DNA from: Coriobacteriales bacterium
Lineage (GTDB): Bacteria; Actinomycetota; Coriobacteriia; Coriobacteriales; UBA8131
Direction: 5' to 3'
Length of the DNA stretch: 14,771 bases
NCBI GenBank assembly: GCA_031268525.1
Contig: JAIRXA010000159.1
Coordinates: forward strand, 1-14,771
Position 1 is the first letter of the stretch. Each line of letters opens with the position of its first letter. The notes beneath the pieces were generated by a model, which made no database searches, was not told where the DNA came from, and saw only the letters and a program-made list of their open reading frames with translations. A program made the translations under genes and the position numbers. Shown piece after piece: positions 1 through 7,798 of the stretch.

Positions 1-2
1 CG

Positions 3-308
3 CTGCCTGCCAGTGATCTCTCGGTCGTCACGAGTGGCCCCTATGAGCGCGGATTCGAGGCCGAAGGCCGCTTCTATCATCACATTCTCGACCCGCAGAC
101 CGGATATCCGGTCGAGACCGATCTGGCAGGGACGACGATTATCTCCATAGATTCGACGGTCGGCGACGTGCTGTCTACGACGAGCTTTTTGCTCGGTCAT
201 CAGGCTGCTTTTGACCTGCTGACGTCACGTGCCGACACTCAAGCGCTGCTTATCGATACGACCGGGGAGGCCACCCTTGTCGGTGGTGCGGAGGTTGACT
301 TGCTGTGA
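3..308 (+). CDS. apbE: ApbE, FAD:protein FMN transferase (C-terminal 101 residues; 5' end outside window)
   Basis: The open frame enters from the left edge and ends at TGA 306-308. ApbE transfers FMN from FAD to a Thr of exported or membrane flavoproteins such as Rnf, NQR or extracellular electron-transfer subunits. The visible part has the conserved C-terminal blocks: a 'SGPYERGF' segment, then 'YHHILDPQTGYP', the family's HHI-x-DP-x-TGYP signature, and 'STVGDVLSTTSFLLG', equivalent to the metal- and FAD-site 'D-x-LSTA' block. The N-terminal half, including any signal peptide or lipobox, is off the window. The stop overlaps the GTG start of the next gene by four bases (GTGA), so the genes are translationally coupled. 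The family call is firm. The flavoprotein substrate is not visible in this window. Confidence 0.93.
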   Translation: MPASDLSVVTSGPYERGFEAEGRFYHHILDPQTGYPVETDLAGTTIISIDSTVGDVLSTTSFLLGHQAAFDLLTSRADTQALLIDTTGEATLVGGAEVDLL

Positions 309-865
309 GCTTCAACACACCCTTAGATCGTCGCAGCGTAGTGGTCGTCGTTGGCATCTTTGTCGTTGCACTGCTGGCCTGGTCGGCCACTGCCTTCGGT
401 GTTGGTGGCGGTAAGCCTACAGAAGTGGGACAAGACGGACAAGACGGAACAGCCCCTCTCGACACCCACTTTATCGTGCGGATCACCGATGGTGATGGCA
501 TGATTCATGAACTGCCGCTTGACCAGAACGCCCGTTTGGAGGTCAGCACCGCACTCGGCAGCAACCTCATCGCCATCAGCGACGGAATGGCCACGGTTGA
601 GGAAGCCGACTGCCCGGGCGGTGACTGCATACGTCAGCGCAGCATCAATACCCCCGGGCAGACCATTATCTGTCTGCCACATCGTTTGGTTGTTGAGATC
701 GTACAAAGCGACGAGCGCCCGCAGGCTATCCCCGCGACGCCCGGCCAGAGCACCGCAGATCCGCAGGCTACCTCCGCGACGCCCGGCCAGAGCGGCGAAG
801 CCCCATGCTGCACCCCATCCCCGGGGGAGCGACCGCAAAGCCAGAACACGGGGGCGTCCTTATGA
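305..865 (+). CDS. NusG domain II-containing membrane-anchored protein with repeat tail
   Basis: The 186-residue protein starts at GTG 305, with GGAGG ten bases upstream. Residues 11-31 form a single hydrophobic membrane anchor, followed by an extracytoplasmic domain. The core at about 55-133 has the NusG-II signature seen beside Gx transporters and ApbE: 'VEEADCPGGDC' (C103, C108), then a 'PGQTIICLPHRLVVEI' strand (C123). The C-terminal tail at 140-186 is Pro/Gln/Thr/Ala-rich and carries two copies of a 14-residue repeat plus a CC pair (168-169). Family members are usually about 120-130 residues, so the tail is an extension. Despite the name it is not a transcription factor. In this context it is inferred to be an accessory of a membrane redox or flavin-export complex. 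Its stop overlaps the next ATG (ATGA, 862-865). The biochemical role is unknown. Confidence 0.85.
   Translation: MSFNTPLDRRSVVVVVGIFVVALLAWSATAFGVGGGKPTEVGQDGQDGTAPLDTHFIVRITDGDGMIHELPLDQNARLEVSTALGSNLIAISDGMATVEEADCPGGDCIRQRSINTPGQTIICLPHRLVVEIVQSDERPQAIPATPGQSTADPQATSATPGQSGEAPCCTPSPGERPQSQNTGASL
721..804 (+). repeat. Two tandem 42-bp repeats (14 residues each) in the NusG-II protein tail
   Basis: Two adjacent 42-bp units (721-762 and 763-804) both begin GCAGGCTA and share the segment GCGACGCCCGGCCAGAGC. They encode QAIPATPGQSTADP and QATSATPGQSGEAP. The pattern fits a flexible, possibly length-variable spacer between the membrane-proximal domain and the C-terminus. Confidence 0.85.
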
Positions 866-1446
866 GCCGCACTCAGAAACTTGCTGCGGTAGCACTTCTG
901 GCGGCGACGGCCTATGCATTGGGCTACGTTGAATCCCTGATTGTGCTCCCGACAACGATTCCCGGCGTCAAGCTGGGCTTGGGCAACATTTGTGTTCTGC
1001 TTGCGCTCTATCTCATCGACGCTCGCGCCGCCTGCGCAGTCATGCTGCTCAAAGTCGCTCTCTCAGGGCTGCTTTTTGGCTCACCCGCAACCCTGCTCTA
1101 CAGCGCAGCGGGAGCCCTGTTGGCCTTTGGAGGCATGTGGCTCCTCAAGGCCTGGGGCGCCTTAAACGTCGTGGCGGTCAGCGTCGTGGCCGCGGTGCTT
1201 CACAATCTTGCTCAGGTGCTTACGGCGGTCGTCTTGTTGCAGACTCCCGCCATCGCGCTCAATCTTCCGATGCTGACCATTATCGCCTGTATCACGGGCA
1301 TCGCAACGGGCACCGTTGCCTCACGAGTCATCTCTGCCTTGCGCATTCATCAGGCTACGGCAACGAGGAAGGAGGGATCGAAAGGGACGAAGAGGAGATC
1401 TCGATGTGAACGCTACCCAGATAAGACACGAAAGGAGTTTCTATGA
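862..1446 (+). CDS. Gx transporter family protein (heptaprenyl diphosphate synthase component I-like)
   Basis: The 194-residue hydrophobic protein has about five membrane segments. It starts at ATG 862 inside the preceding stop; the longer frame opening at 805 would overlap the NusG-II gene extensively and is not needed. The N-terminal block 'PGVKLGLGN' (34-42) followed by 'LLKVALSGLLFGSP' (62-75) is characteristic of the Hpre_diP_synt_I / Gx transporter family, whose members resemble ECF S-components. The C-terminus is short, basic and probably cytoplasmic (KRRSRCERYPDKTRK). The gene is regularly found beside NusG-II proteins and ApbE in anaerobes. It may move a quinone or prenyl precursor, or a flavin, across the membrane, but no substrate has been proven. 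TGA 1444-1446 overlaps the ATG of the next gene. Confidence 0.85.
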   Translation: MSRTQKLAAVALLAATAYALGYVESLIVLPTTIPGVKLGLGNICVLLALYLIDARAACAVMLLKVALSGLLFGSPATLLYSAAGALLAFGGMWLLKAWGALNVVAVSVVAAVLHNLAQVLTAVVLLQTPAIALNLPMLTIIACITGIATGTVASRVISALRIHQATATRKEGSKGTKRRSRCERYPDKTRKEFL

Positions 1447-4370
1447 GAAGGAAGCGAATCATCTCTGCCATCTGTGCCTTGGCGATGTCTGCCAATCTGA
1501 TGGTCGGGGTACCGGCCTTCGCTGAGAGTGGAGAGGAAGCTGGCACGCAAGGCGGGACGGGTGGTGCAACCGTCATCCCGCAGAGTACCGGCGTCAGCTA
1601 TGAGGGCGGCTACAGCGTTACCGACCCCAGCACAGACGAAGTGGTCAACTACATCCTGTTGGAAGTGGATGATAGTGACTACGATGATGTGGTCTATAAG
1701 CTGGACGATACGGAGCTTGAGCCGAGCGAGGTTCTGACAGACAGCGGCCAGGCGACCTTTGTTAAACTGGAGGTGCCAGCGGCCCTTGCGGGCCAGACGG
1801 TGACCCTCACAACGACTGGCGCGGACAGCGACCTGAGCGAGTCCGTAAGCATCCCTGCTGATGGGGTCGGAGCGCCGACGGTGTTGTACGGTGAGAAGCG
1901 CATGGACTTCAGCGAGTTCTTCTACGACATCACAGAAGATGTCACAGAGGTGCATCCCACAACGACAAGCTTCGCCACCGATGGCACGGTTGCGACGCCG
2001 ACGCTCTTCATTGCTCAAGGTACCAGATCGGGCAACAACTATCCAGATGGTATTAGCTGGGCCACCAGTTCGGCTTATCCAGCCGTTGACACGATTTCCT
2101 CGGCGACCTTCGGCGATGCGGTGCACTTCATGCCGTCCAAGGGTCTGGAACTCAACTACTCCGGTGCCGACATCAATACGCAGGGTGAAGGCCATGCGGC
2201 AACCGGTATTCTGGCTGTACAGGTAGGTGTGGACTTCGACCTGTATGCCAACGCTTCGCTGCTTGAGCAGGCCAGTGAGGGTACCGCGCAGACCGCAGCC
2301 GTTGCTGCCATCGTTGAGGCGAGTGATGCCGAGGCGATCACCTGGATAGACGAGACAGACGTCTACAAGGCGAAGTACCTCTTTGTGGATGGCTCTTGGG
2401 GCGCGCGCGATGCCACGGCTCTCAACGATGTCTACGACGACCATCCGGTGCCGAGTGAACCCAGCACGTCGTATGGGACAACTTGGACGACCCGTCAGTT
2501 TACGGTGAACTTCAATCTTTCGGCCAGTGGCCTGACGACCGAGGGTTGTTGGGACAACTACCTCGATTACGCCTATGGTGGCTATGTTGAGAACAAGTCG
2601 ACCGGCGAGCGTCAGCCACTGGTCTGGTTGCAGAACCTGTTTTCTCATCGCATGCACACGAACTTCGATGTTTCTCTAAACGACTCGCTGTTCGCGCGTT
2701 TGGCGCTCGATTATCCTGATAACTATAAGATTGTCCTGTATGCCGATGGTTTTGAGGACTTTGTCGTCGACGACATCCATCTCAAAGATGTTGCCAACGT
2801 GAGTGCGACCATCGAGCAGGGCACTACCTTCTACGTTGATCCTACCGATCAGGACACCTGGTTTGAGGGCGGCGAACTGCATATCCAGCAGGTCAGCAAT
2901 CCAGCGGCGGCAGCTACGACGGCCCGGCTTTACAAGGGTGCGATCGAGGTCGAAAGTAATCTCTATGCGTTCTCCGAGGATAGTGGCGAAGTCACCCTTG
3001 CCTTTGACGATGACTTCTTCCTTGACGAATTCCAGGGTGCCTACACCATCCGTTTTGTCGCCGATTCCGACGACGTGGCTTCCCTGCCGCTGAGCTTCAC
3101 GGTCAACAAACTGGTTGACTGGCCGACCTTATCTGTTGAAGATGGGGCCACCGGTGTTGCGGATGCCAATGTGCAGGCCACACCGCTTGCTGTGCCGCAA
3201 AACAAGAGCGTCAGCCTGAGCAACGCCAGTTTGGCACGCACGCTTTTGACCAGCGGACGAGGCAGCGTCAGCTCAGTTGCCGACCTTACCACCCCAGAAG
3301 CTGTCGTTGTGGTGACCAACGTTCTCAAGCGTGCGTCCTCAAACGACCCCTACACCATCGATGCCAGTACTCTGGTGGTGGGCCATACCTACCGCATTAC
3401 TCTGGCGACGACAAACTATGCGGTCGAGACGGCTCCGGACACCTACAGCACCTCACTCGTATACTATCTTACTGTTGAAGAACCCCTGAGCGGACCCGAT
3501 GTGGATGGCGAAGTCGTCTATATCACGAGCTTGCTTCCGGGAGATCGGGCCATCGATATTTATGGCAATTCCCGTGTTGCAGGCGCTCAGGCCATCGTCT
3601 GGCCAAACCACGGTCTGGTCAACCAGCGTTTTGTCTTGGAGTCTGATGGAGACGGTTTCTACCTCATCCGAAGTGTTTCCAGCGGCATGGTGTTGGATAT
3701 AGAAGGTGGAACTCCGAGCCTGTGGGCGCATATCGTGCAAAATGTTCAGTCTGACGCCGACAGTCAGCTCTGGAAGATCGTCAACGAGGGCGGCGGCGCC
3801 TTCTCTCTCCATCCAAAGGGCAACAATGCTCTGAGTATCTATGTCCCGGGAACGGTAGGGGCGACCAACGCTCTGGTCCTGCATCTGAGCAGTGGGCATG
3901 ACAGCCAACTGTTCGCCTTCACGCCGGTGCGTGTTGCGGGTCTTGACGACGGAGTCTACAACCTGACTTCGGTTCGCTCAGGCTTGAACCTGGACATTTT
4001 TGGAGCCGCTTCCTCAGAGAGAGCAGCGGCAATCGTCTGGAACGGACACAACCGCGCCAATCAGCGCTTCATATTCACCTATGAACCCTCAACAGGCTTC
4101 TATACCATTCAGGCGGCACACAGTGGCCTGTATCTGGATGTTGAAGCCAATGGCGTTGCTGGAGCACGGATCATCCAGTACCACGCGACCGGCGGCCTGA
4201 ACCAGCGCTGGATCATCGAGGAAGATGGGCAGGGTTCCTACACCATTCGTTCCGCAAGTCGCGGACTGGCCCTTGATGTAATGGGCAATTCGACTGCACA
4301 GGGCACGAGTGTCATCGCCTGGACCTCCCACGGGCGTGTCAATCAGCTCTGGAGCATAGACGCTGCCTGA
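1443..4370 (+). CDS. Secreted Tp47-like protein with two C-terminal ricin-type beta-trefoil domains
   Basis: This 975-residue exported protein starts at ATG 1443 with AAAGGAG upstream. Residues 1-27 are a Sec signal peptide ending AFA, and the mature chain is acidic. Residues about 148-450 begin 'LYGEKRMDFSEFFYD' and end 'NYKIVLYADGFEDFVVDDIHL'. From memory these resemble the start and the C-terminal Ig-like part of Treponema Tp47 (PBP-Tp47 domains) and also the hemoglobin-interacting (DUF1533/HID) fold. No search was possible. Residues about 450-680 look like further beta-rich domains. Residues 690-828 and 835-973 are two RICIN beta-trefoils of three repeats each, with QxW-type endings (NQRF, SQLW, SQLF, NQRF, NQRW, NQLW). 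No LPXTG motif, lipobox or membrane anchor is seen, so attachment may be through glycan binding. It is the last gene of the apbE operon. The lectin call is firm; the Tp47 relation is moderate. Confidence 0.82.
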   Translation: MRRKRIISAICALAMSANLMVGVPAFAESGEEAGTQGGTGGATVIPQSTGVSYEGGYSVTDPSTDEVVNYILLEVDDSDYDDVVYKLDDTELEPSEVLTDSGQATFVKLEVPAALAGQTVTLTTTGADSDLSESVSIPADGVGAPTVLYGEKRMDFSEFFYDITEDVTEVHPTTTSFATDGTVATPTLFIAQGTRSGNNYPDGISWATSSAYPAVDTISSATFGDAVHFMPSKGLELNYSGADINTQGEGHAATGILAVQVGVDFDLYANASLLEQASEGTAQTAAVAAIVEASDAEAITWIDETDVYKAKYLFVDGSWGARDATALNDVYDDHPVPSEPSTSYGTTWTTRQFTVNFNLSASGLTTEGCWDNYLDYAYGGYVENKSTGERQPLVWLQNLFSHRMHTNFDVSLNDSLFARLALDYPDNYKIVLYADGFEDFVVDDIHLKDVANVSATIEQGTTFYVDPTDQDTWFEGGELHIQQVSNPAAAATTARLYKGAIEVESNLYAFSEDSGEVTLAFDDDFFLDEFQGAYTIRFVADSDDVASLPLSFTVNKLVDWPTLSVEDGATGVADANVQATPLAVPQNKSVSLSNASLARTLLTSGRGSVSSVADLTTPEAVVVVTNVLKRASSNDPYTIDASTLVVGHTYRITLATTNYAVETAPDTYSTSLVYYLTVEEPLSGPDVDGEVVYITSLLPGDRAIDIYGNSRVAGAQAIVWPNHGLVNQRFVLESDGDGFYLIRSVSSGMVLDIEGGTPSLWAHIVQNVQSDADSQLWKIVNEGGGAFSLHPKGNNALSIYVPGTVGATNALVLHLSSGHDSQLFAFTPVRVAGLDDGVYNLTSVRSGLNLDIFGAASSERAAAIVWNGHNRANQRFIFTYEPSTGFYTIQAAHSGLYLDVEANGVAGARIIQYHATGGLNQRWIIEEDGQGSYTIRSASRGLALDVMGNSTAQGTSVIAWTSHGRVNQLWSIDAA

Positions 4371-4373
4371 AAG

Positions 4374-4400
4374 GCTTGATGCCGCTGTACTACATCAAGC
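4374..4400 (+). terminator. Hairpin after the lectin gene (8-bp perfect stem)
   Basis: GCTTGATG (4374-4381) pairs perfectly with CATCAAGC (4393-4400) around an 11-base loop, three bases after the stop codon of the secreted protein. No T-run follows, so intrinsic termination is uncertain. It may act with the next hairpin. Confidence 0.45.
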
Positions 4401-4416
4401 ACCTGCGCAGCCCAAA

Positions 4417-4450
4417 AGGAGAGGCCTCTGCCCGTGCGGAGGCCTCTCCT
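4417..4450. terminator. Strong bidirectional hairpin between convergent operons
   Basis: AGGAGAGGCCTC (4417-4428) and GAGGCCTCTCCT (4439-4450) form a perfect 12-bp GC-rich stem with a 10-base loop. Reading the minus strand, the stem is followed by TTTT (merged from CCTTTTGGG), which suits the operon arriving from the right. On the plus strand no T-run follows. Its place between two convergent operons supports a shared terminator. Confidence 0.65.
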
Positions 4451-4526
4451 GTCAGGTAGGCGGCGAGGGTGCGCGATGGAGGCTTTGGATCAGCCGCGGG
4501 GATATCGGGGGGGGCTACAAGGTATT

Positions 4527-5429
4527 TCAGTCTGTGTGCGAAGACTCGGTTTTGGTAAGTTTCGTCTTCGCATTCTTACGAAAACCGATTGCCCCTGCTG
4601 GGCAGGCGTCGGCACAGTCCCGGCATTTGGTACATTCAGACAAGGGACTTGACTGTTCGGCGTGGTGCAGATCTATCTCCTCACAGCAGGCATCCTTACA
4701 GTTTGTACAGTCCAGACCTTGAGAAGTCCGCAGGCATTTTTGTTTATCCACCTTAGGTCGAAGGTTCGTATTCAGGGCGCTGATAAGCGAGAAGAGAGCC
4801 CCCAAAGGGCAGAGCCTGCGGCACCATTTCCTGAAGACCAATAATTCTAAAGCCAAAACCACAGGGAATACCAATAAGAGCCAGGAAGGCTCGTTGAAGC
4901 CAATCAGGCGCCAGAGTCCGATAATCGTGGCACAGGTCAGGCCAATCGGGCAGATCAGACAAAACACGGGAAATCCGACTACTGCGGTTGTTGCCAACGT
5001 ACCGAGCAAGACGAGGAATCGGGAATCCAAACGTATCCTACTCGGCCGATCGGAGTGAAATATCGAGGGCTGCAAGGGCGATTCCGGCCGAATCGCTGCA
5101 ATCGTGAGCGGCTCTGGTTCAGGGCCCCTGCTCTGAGATGACAGCATTCGTGTCAGGGGAACGGGACATATCCAGGCACAAAAAACCTTGCCGAGCACCA
5201 GTCCGACAAGAATGATGCATAACAGAGAGGTTATCGCCAAGGGGATGACACTGCGGCTGGCAATCATGATTTCCAATGCGCCAAGCGGGCAAACCAAGGC
5301 TATGCTGCGAATACCGAGGGAAGATAAGGTACCGGGAGCCAATCTGGTCATCAGTCCAACGACGACCAGAGCAAGGAACGCTACCATGGTGGTCGCACGA
5401 ATTGTCCTGGCTGTCATCCTCTTTTTCAT
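4527..5429 (-). CDS. NapH-like membrane 4Fe-4S ferredoxin protein
   Basis: The 300-residue integral membrane iron-sulfur protein is the last gene of the minus-strand operon. The start chosen is ATG at 5429 (MKKRM..., AAAGAG just upstream), 34 bases after the preceding gene. A longer frame opens with GTG at 5504 but would overlap the upstream gene and has a badly spaced ribosome site. There are about five membrane spans. NapH/MauN-type cysteine motifs lie near the membrane: LVCPLGALE (45-53), CAWICPVPLTR (84-94), CLICPIGL (157-164) and CRRLCPLGALFS (203-214). The C-terminal soluble part has two ferredoxin-like clusters: C232/C241/C244/C248 (plus C249), and C266/C269/C272/C276. NapH proteins pass electrons from menaquinol to periplasmic ferredoxins. 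Here it probably serves the DMSO-reductase-like enzyme or its maturation. Family firm, partner inferred. Confidence 0.88.
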   Translation of the reverse strand: MKKRMTARTIRATTMVAFLALVVVGLMTRLAPGTLSSLGIRSIALVCPLGALEIMIASRSVIPLAITSLLCIILVGLVLGKVFCAWICPVPLTRMLSSQSRGPEPEPLTIAAIRPESPLQPSIFHSDRPSRIRLDSRFLVLLGTLATTAVVGFPVFCLICPIGLTCATIIGLWRLIGFNEPSWLLLVFPVVLALELLVFRKWCRRLCPLGALFSLISALNTNLRPKVDKQKCLRTSQGLDCTNCKDACCEEIDLHHAEQSSPLSECTKCRDCADACPAGAIGFRKNAKTKLTKTESSHTD

Positions 5430-5463
5430 GGCGCTCTTTCTGCGATCGTAAAAATGGGCGAAC

Positions 5464-6120
5464 TTAAAGCCCCTTGGTTTCGAGAGCCGATACTTCGATG
5501 CCACGCCTCAGGCCGCCCTGATAGCTGAGTAACCTGGATGATGGGCAGAGGTTTTCACAGACTCCGCAACCATTGCAAAGATCAAGGTCAACCAGCGGCC
5601 TTCCATACTCATCAAGGGTAATCGCCTGGTAAGGGCATTTTGTGGAGCAAATCGTGCATACGCTTGGGCCAGCCCACGCGATACAGCGATCCCTATTGAT
5701 GACTGCGACTCCCAGCTTCAACTGGGTTTTGCAAAATACCTCATCTGGTAAGCCTGCGAACTCAAAGCATTCAGCCTTATAGGAAGGTAAAGCTCCCGTC
5801 GGACAGACCTCAGCACACCTACCACAAAAGGTGCACCATCCCAGCCGGAAATCAAGTTTTGGGCTGCGCACCGCAAGCAATCCGTCTTCGAGTCTGGCGG
5901 GAGCAATGGCCTGTGTTGGGCAGATACTGCGGCAGCGATCGCACCGTGTGCACAGTGCAACGAAGCCGTCCTCATCCTGACCGCCTGGAGGCCTGATCAG
6001 ATGGACATCAGCCGGTAAGAGTTTTACGACGGCCCCCAGGGATACCAGGCCGACGACCAATCCCGTGGCGCTTACGAAGTCTCGTCTATTCAGACCGATT
6101 CTATAATCCATGGTTGCCAC
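5464..6120 (-). CDS. NapG-like exported ferredoxin with four 4Fe-4S clusters
   Basis: The 218-residue protein starts at GTG 6120, preceded by GAGG at good spacing; ATG 6111 is three codons in and also possible. Its N-terminus carries a twin-arginine-type motif, NRRDFVSATG (11-20), before a hydrophobic stretch at 20-35, so Tat export or membrane anchoring is likely. Four cysteine quartets follow: C57/C60/C63/C67, C96/C99/C102/C106, C146/C155/C158/C162 (the spaced type found in NapG and MauM) and C182/C185/C188/C192. NapG-type proteins take electrons from a NapH-type partner, which is encoded immediately downstream, and deliver them to a molybdoenzyme. It lies 14 bases after the torD-like gene, in the same operon. 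The family call is firm. Nitrate reductase function is not implied, because the surrounding genes are DMSO-reductase-like. Confidence 0.9.
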   Translation of the reverse strand: MATMDYRIGLNRRDFVSATGLVVGLVSLGAVVKLLPADVHLIRPPGGQDEDGFVALCTRCDRCRSICPTQAIAPARLEDGLLAVRSPKLDFRLGWCTFCGRCAEVCPTGALPSYKAECFEFAGLPDEVFCKTQLKLGVAVINRDRCIAWAGPSVCTICSTKCPYQAITLDEYGRPLVDLDLCNGCGVCENLCPSSRLLSYQGGLRRGIEVSALETKGL

Positions 6121-6134
6121 CGTATCGCCTCAGG

Positions 6135-6818
6135 CTATATCCAGGCCGGGTCTTCGTCTTCTATCAGTGCTGAATAATCCTGGTCGAGGTAAGCGACGGC
6201 GAACGAAGCCAGACCCTTATAGAAGTCGGTTTTGGCAAAACGGATGACCTTCTCAGCAAACAGAGGCACCCAATTGATCAGATGGGATTCCATGAAATCC
6301 TTTTGCGCCTGGATAAACCTTTCAACTTCAGGTATGTTGCCGACATCAAGGACCTCGATACTCTCATTTATCAAGAATGCCAAAAACTCCAGCTCCAGTG
6401 CCAAATGATCCTCGCAATCATGCCATTCGGCGCTCTTGCCAAGACCGAAGCGGTGATACCAGCCGAGTGCATCATCGCGCGCTTCTTGCATCAGCAAGCC
6501 CTTTTCACTGGTATAGACCGATTCAAAAGGGTATGCAGCTGTTTTATTGGTGGAACTGGCCCCACAAAAAACCTTGGCATAGTCCCTGGCAAGATCGAGT
6601 GAAGACGCGGCAGGGGACGCCAGATATCCGCGCATCAGGCCGATTCCGTGGCCTAAGTTCGATGGCAAGGCATCGTCAGCCTCAAGTATCTCACTGGTCT
6701 TGAGGCTTTCCAGAAACCCGTCGTCTATCTCCACTCTGAACAGACGGGCCAACAGACCATAGACGTGCATTCGACCACACATCACATCACGGGATTGCGC
6801 AAGGTTCGCTGTATTCAT
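6135..6818 (-). CDS. TorD/DmsD-family molybdoenzyme chaperone
   Basis: The 227-residue cytoplasmic, mostly helical protein starts at ATG 6818 with GAGGG upstream. TorD-family chaperones bind the Tat signal peptide of DMSO/TMAO-reductase-type catalytic subunits and hold the enzyme until its molybdenum cofactor is inserted. Visible motifs are AYPFESVYTSEKGLLMQ (95-111), equivalent to the family's P-x-ES-x-(Y/W) segment, and EDHLALELEFLAFL (136-149), the E/D-H-(I/L)-x-x-E-L block typical of the family. Its length is normal. It lies between the membrane anchor gene and the ferredoxin pair. It implies a Tat-exported molybdoenzyme, whose gene is not in this window. An 84-base gap precedes it, larger than the other gaps in the operon. 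Confidence 0.93.
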   Translation of the reverse strand: MNTANLAQSRDVMCGRMHVYGLLARLFRVEIDDGFLESLKTSEILEADDALPSNLGHGIGLMRGYLASPAASSLDLARDYAKVFCGASSTNKTAAYPFESVYTSEKGLLMQEARDDALGWYHRFGLGKSAEWHDCEDHLALELEFLAFLINESIEVLDVGNIPEVERFIQAQKDFMESHLINWVPLFAEKVIRFAKTDFYKGLASFAVAYLDQDYSALIEDEDPAWI

Positions 6819-6844
6819 GACGGTACCCTCGTCCTTTTTAATGT

Positions 6845-6892
6845 GTCAGCGGTGCATCCGCATGGTCGTTGGGGTCACACGAATGCGCTGAC
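6845..6892. other. Weak inverted repeat in the dmsC-torD gap
   Basis: The 84-base gap 6819-6902 holds GTCAGCG (6845-6851) and its exact complement CGCTGAC (6886-6892) about 34 bases apart, plus a small internal GCGG/CCGC pair. It could be a structured spacer that adjusts chaperone expression. There is no T-run for a terminator and no clear promoter. It may be chance. Confidence 0.25.
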
Positions 6893-6902
6893 TGCTTCGG
6901 GT

Positions 6903-7796
6903 CTAATAGATGAAAACAGATGCTCCGGCGAAATAGAGCAAGGCTCTGAAGGCCAGACAACCAACCACAACCAGAGCAATGCTGGCGGCCGTACTGCCTC
7001 TCATCAGCCTGGGCGTGCCGACCTCAGCTGCTTTTTTGGCCACGAATAAGATGATCATAGGCAGAACAAGACCCAAGACGACCACGGCCCCCCACAAGGC
7101 AAAGGCCAGATCTCCCGAGAGCAAACGGGTTCCAATGGTGGATGGATCAACCGGCGGCACCGTAGTGATATCGGAATGGAGCACTTCGGTATAGACGGTA
7201 CCCGGCAAAGTTGCGATGTAGAAGACATAGGCAAGGGTGATCAAGGCAAAGGCCCCCAAAGCCAACAATGCTACGGTAACCAGTCGAGAGCCCTGTGTTG
7301 CATCTGACTTGCCCATAACCAGTATCAAGGCAGTAATCAGCACACCGAGCAGTATCGCATTAATTAAATAATATATAGGTAATAAAATAGTGTTCCAGGT
7401 AGGAATCGACGCCATCATATAAGAATGCCCTACGACTGCCACGAGTACCAGGGACAGTACTACAGAGATCGCTTTGATCATCTTGCCGGCGTCACCCCTC
7501 CGCCTGAGCTGGACAAAATAGACCACCATCATGATACCGACCAGAGCCATCATGATTATTTCCTGGTTGATACCCGATGAGATATTACCGAACTGCCCAA
7601 AGTAGCGTGCAGGGTTTTGCAGGTGTAATACGCTGGCGCCCCCACCGATGATCAAGGCGGCAAAGGCAACGATGAGCCCGGGCAACTGTATCTGCCGGTA
7701 ATCCTCTCTCAACGAGACTACTGCGATAGAACCAAAGGTGCCTGCGGACAGACAGATGAAAGTAGTAAAGACTATCAAAGGCCACTGCAGCTCCAT
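6903..7796 (-). CDS. dmsC: DmsC-type membrane anchor subunit of a DMSO-reductase-family enzyme
   Basis: The 297-residue polytopic membrane protein has about eight hydrophobic segments. The start chosen is ATG 7796 (MELQWPL...), two bases after the dmsB stop and with GGAGG eight bases upstream; an ATG five codons earlier (7811) lies inside dmsB. DmsC binds menaquinol and passes electrons through DmsB to the catalytic subunit. The segment GGGASVLHLQNPARYFGQFGN, near residue 50-70, matches the conserved DmsC loop 'S-x-x-HL-x-x-P-x-R'. The opening 'ELQWPLIVFTTFICLSAGTFG' is typical of the family's first helix. The next gene encodes a TorD chaperone. With the truncation of the upstream dmsB, expression may now depend on read-through from the element. 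Confidence 0.9.
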   Translation of the reverse strand: MELQWPLIVFTTFICLSAGTFGSIAVVSLREDYRQIQLPGLIVAFAALIIGGGASVLHLQNPARYFGQFGNISSGINQEIIMMALVGIMMVVYFVQLRRRGDAGKMIKAISVVLSLVLVAVVGHSYMMASIPTWNTILLPIYYLINAILLGVLITALILVMGKSDATQGSRLVTVALLALGAFALITLAYVFYIATLPGTVYTEVLHSDITTVPPVDPSTIGTRLLSGDLAFALWGAVVVLGLVLPMIILFVAKKAAEVGTPRLMRGSTAASIALVVVGCLAFRALLYFAGASVFIY

Positions 7797-7798
7797 GA

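Noticed and set aside
1413..2657. 414-residue open frame on the minus strand opposite the lectin gene
   Set aside because: It is a mirror of the plus-strand coding sequence, with no ribosome site and no recognisable domain. The plus-strand gene has a signal peptide and clear lectin repeats.
4507..4514. Run of eight G residues after the convergent hairpins
   Set aside because: Possible polymerase-slippage site, but it lies in non-coding sequence between the hairpins and the NapH-like stop, so no effect on a gene can be supported.
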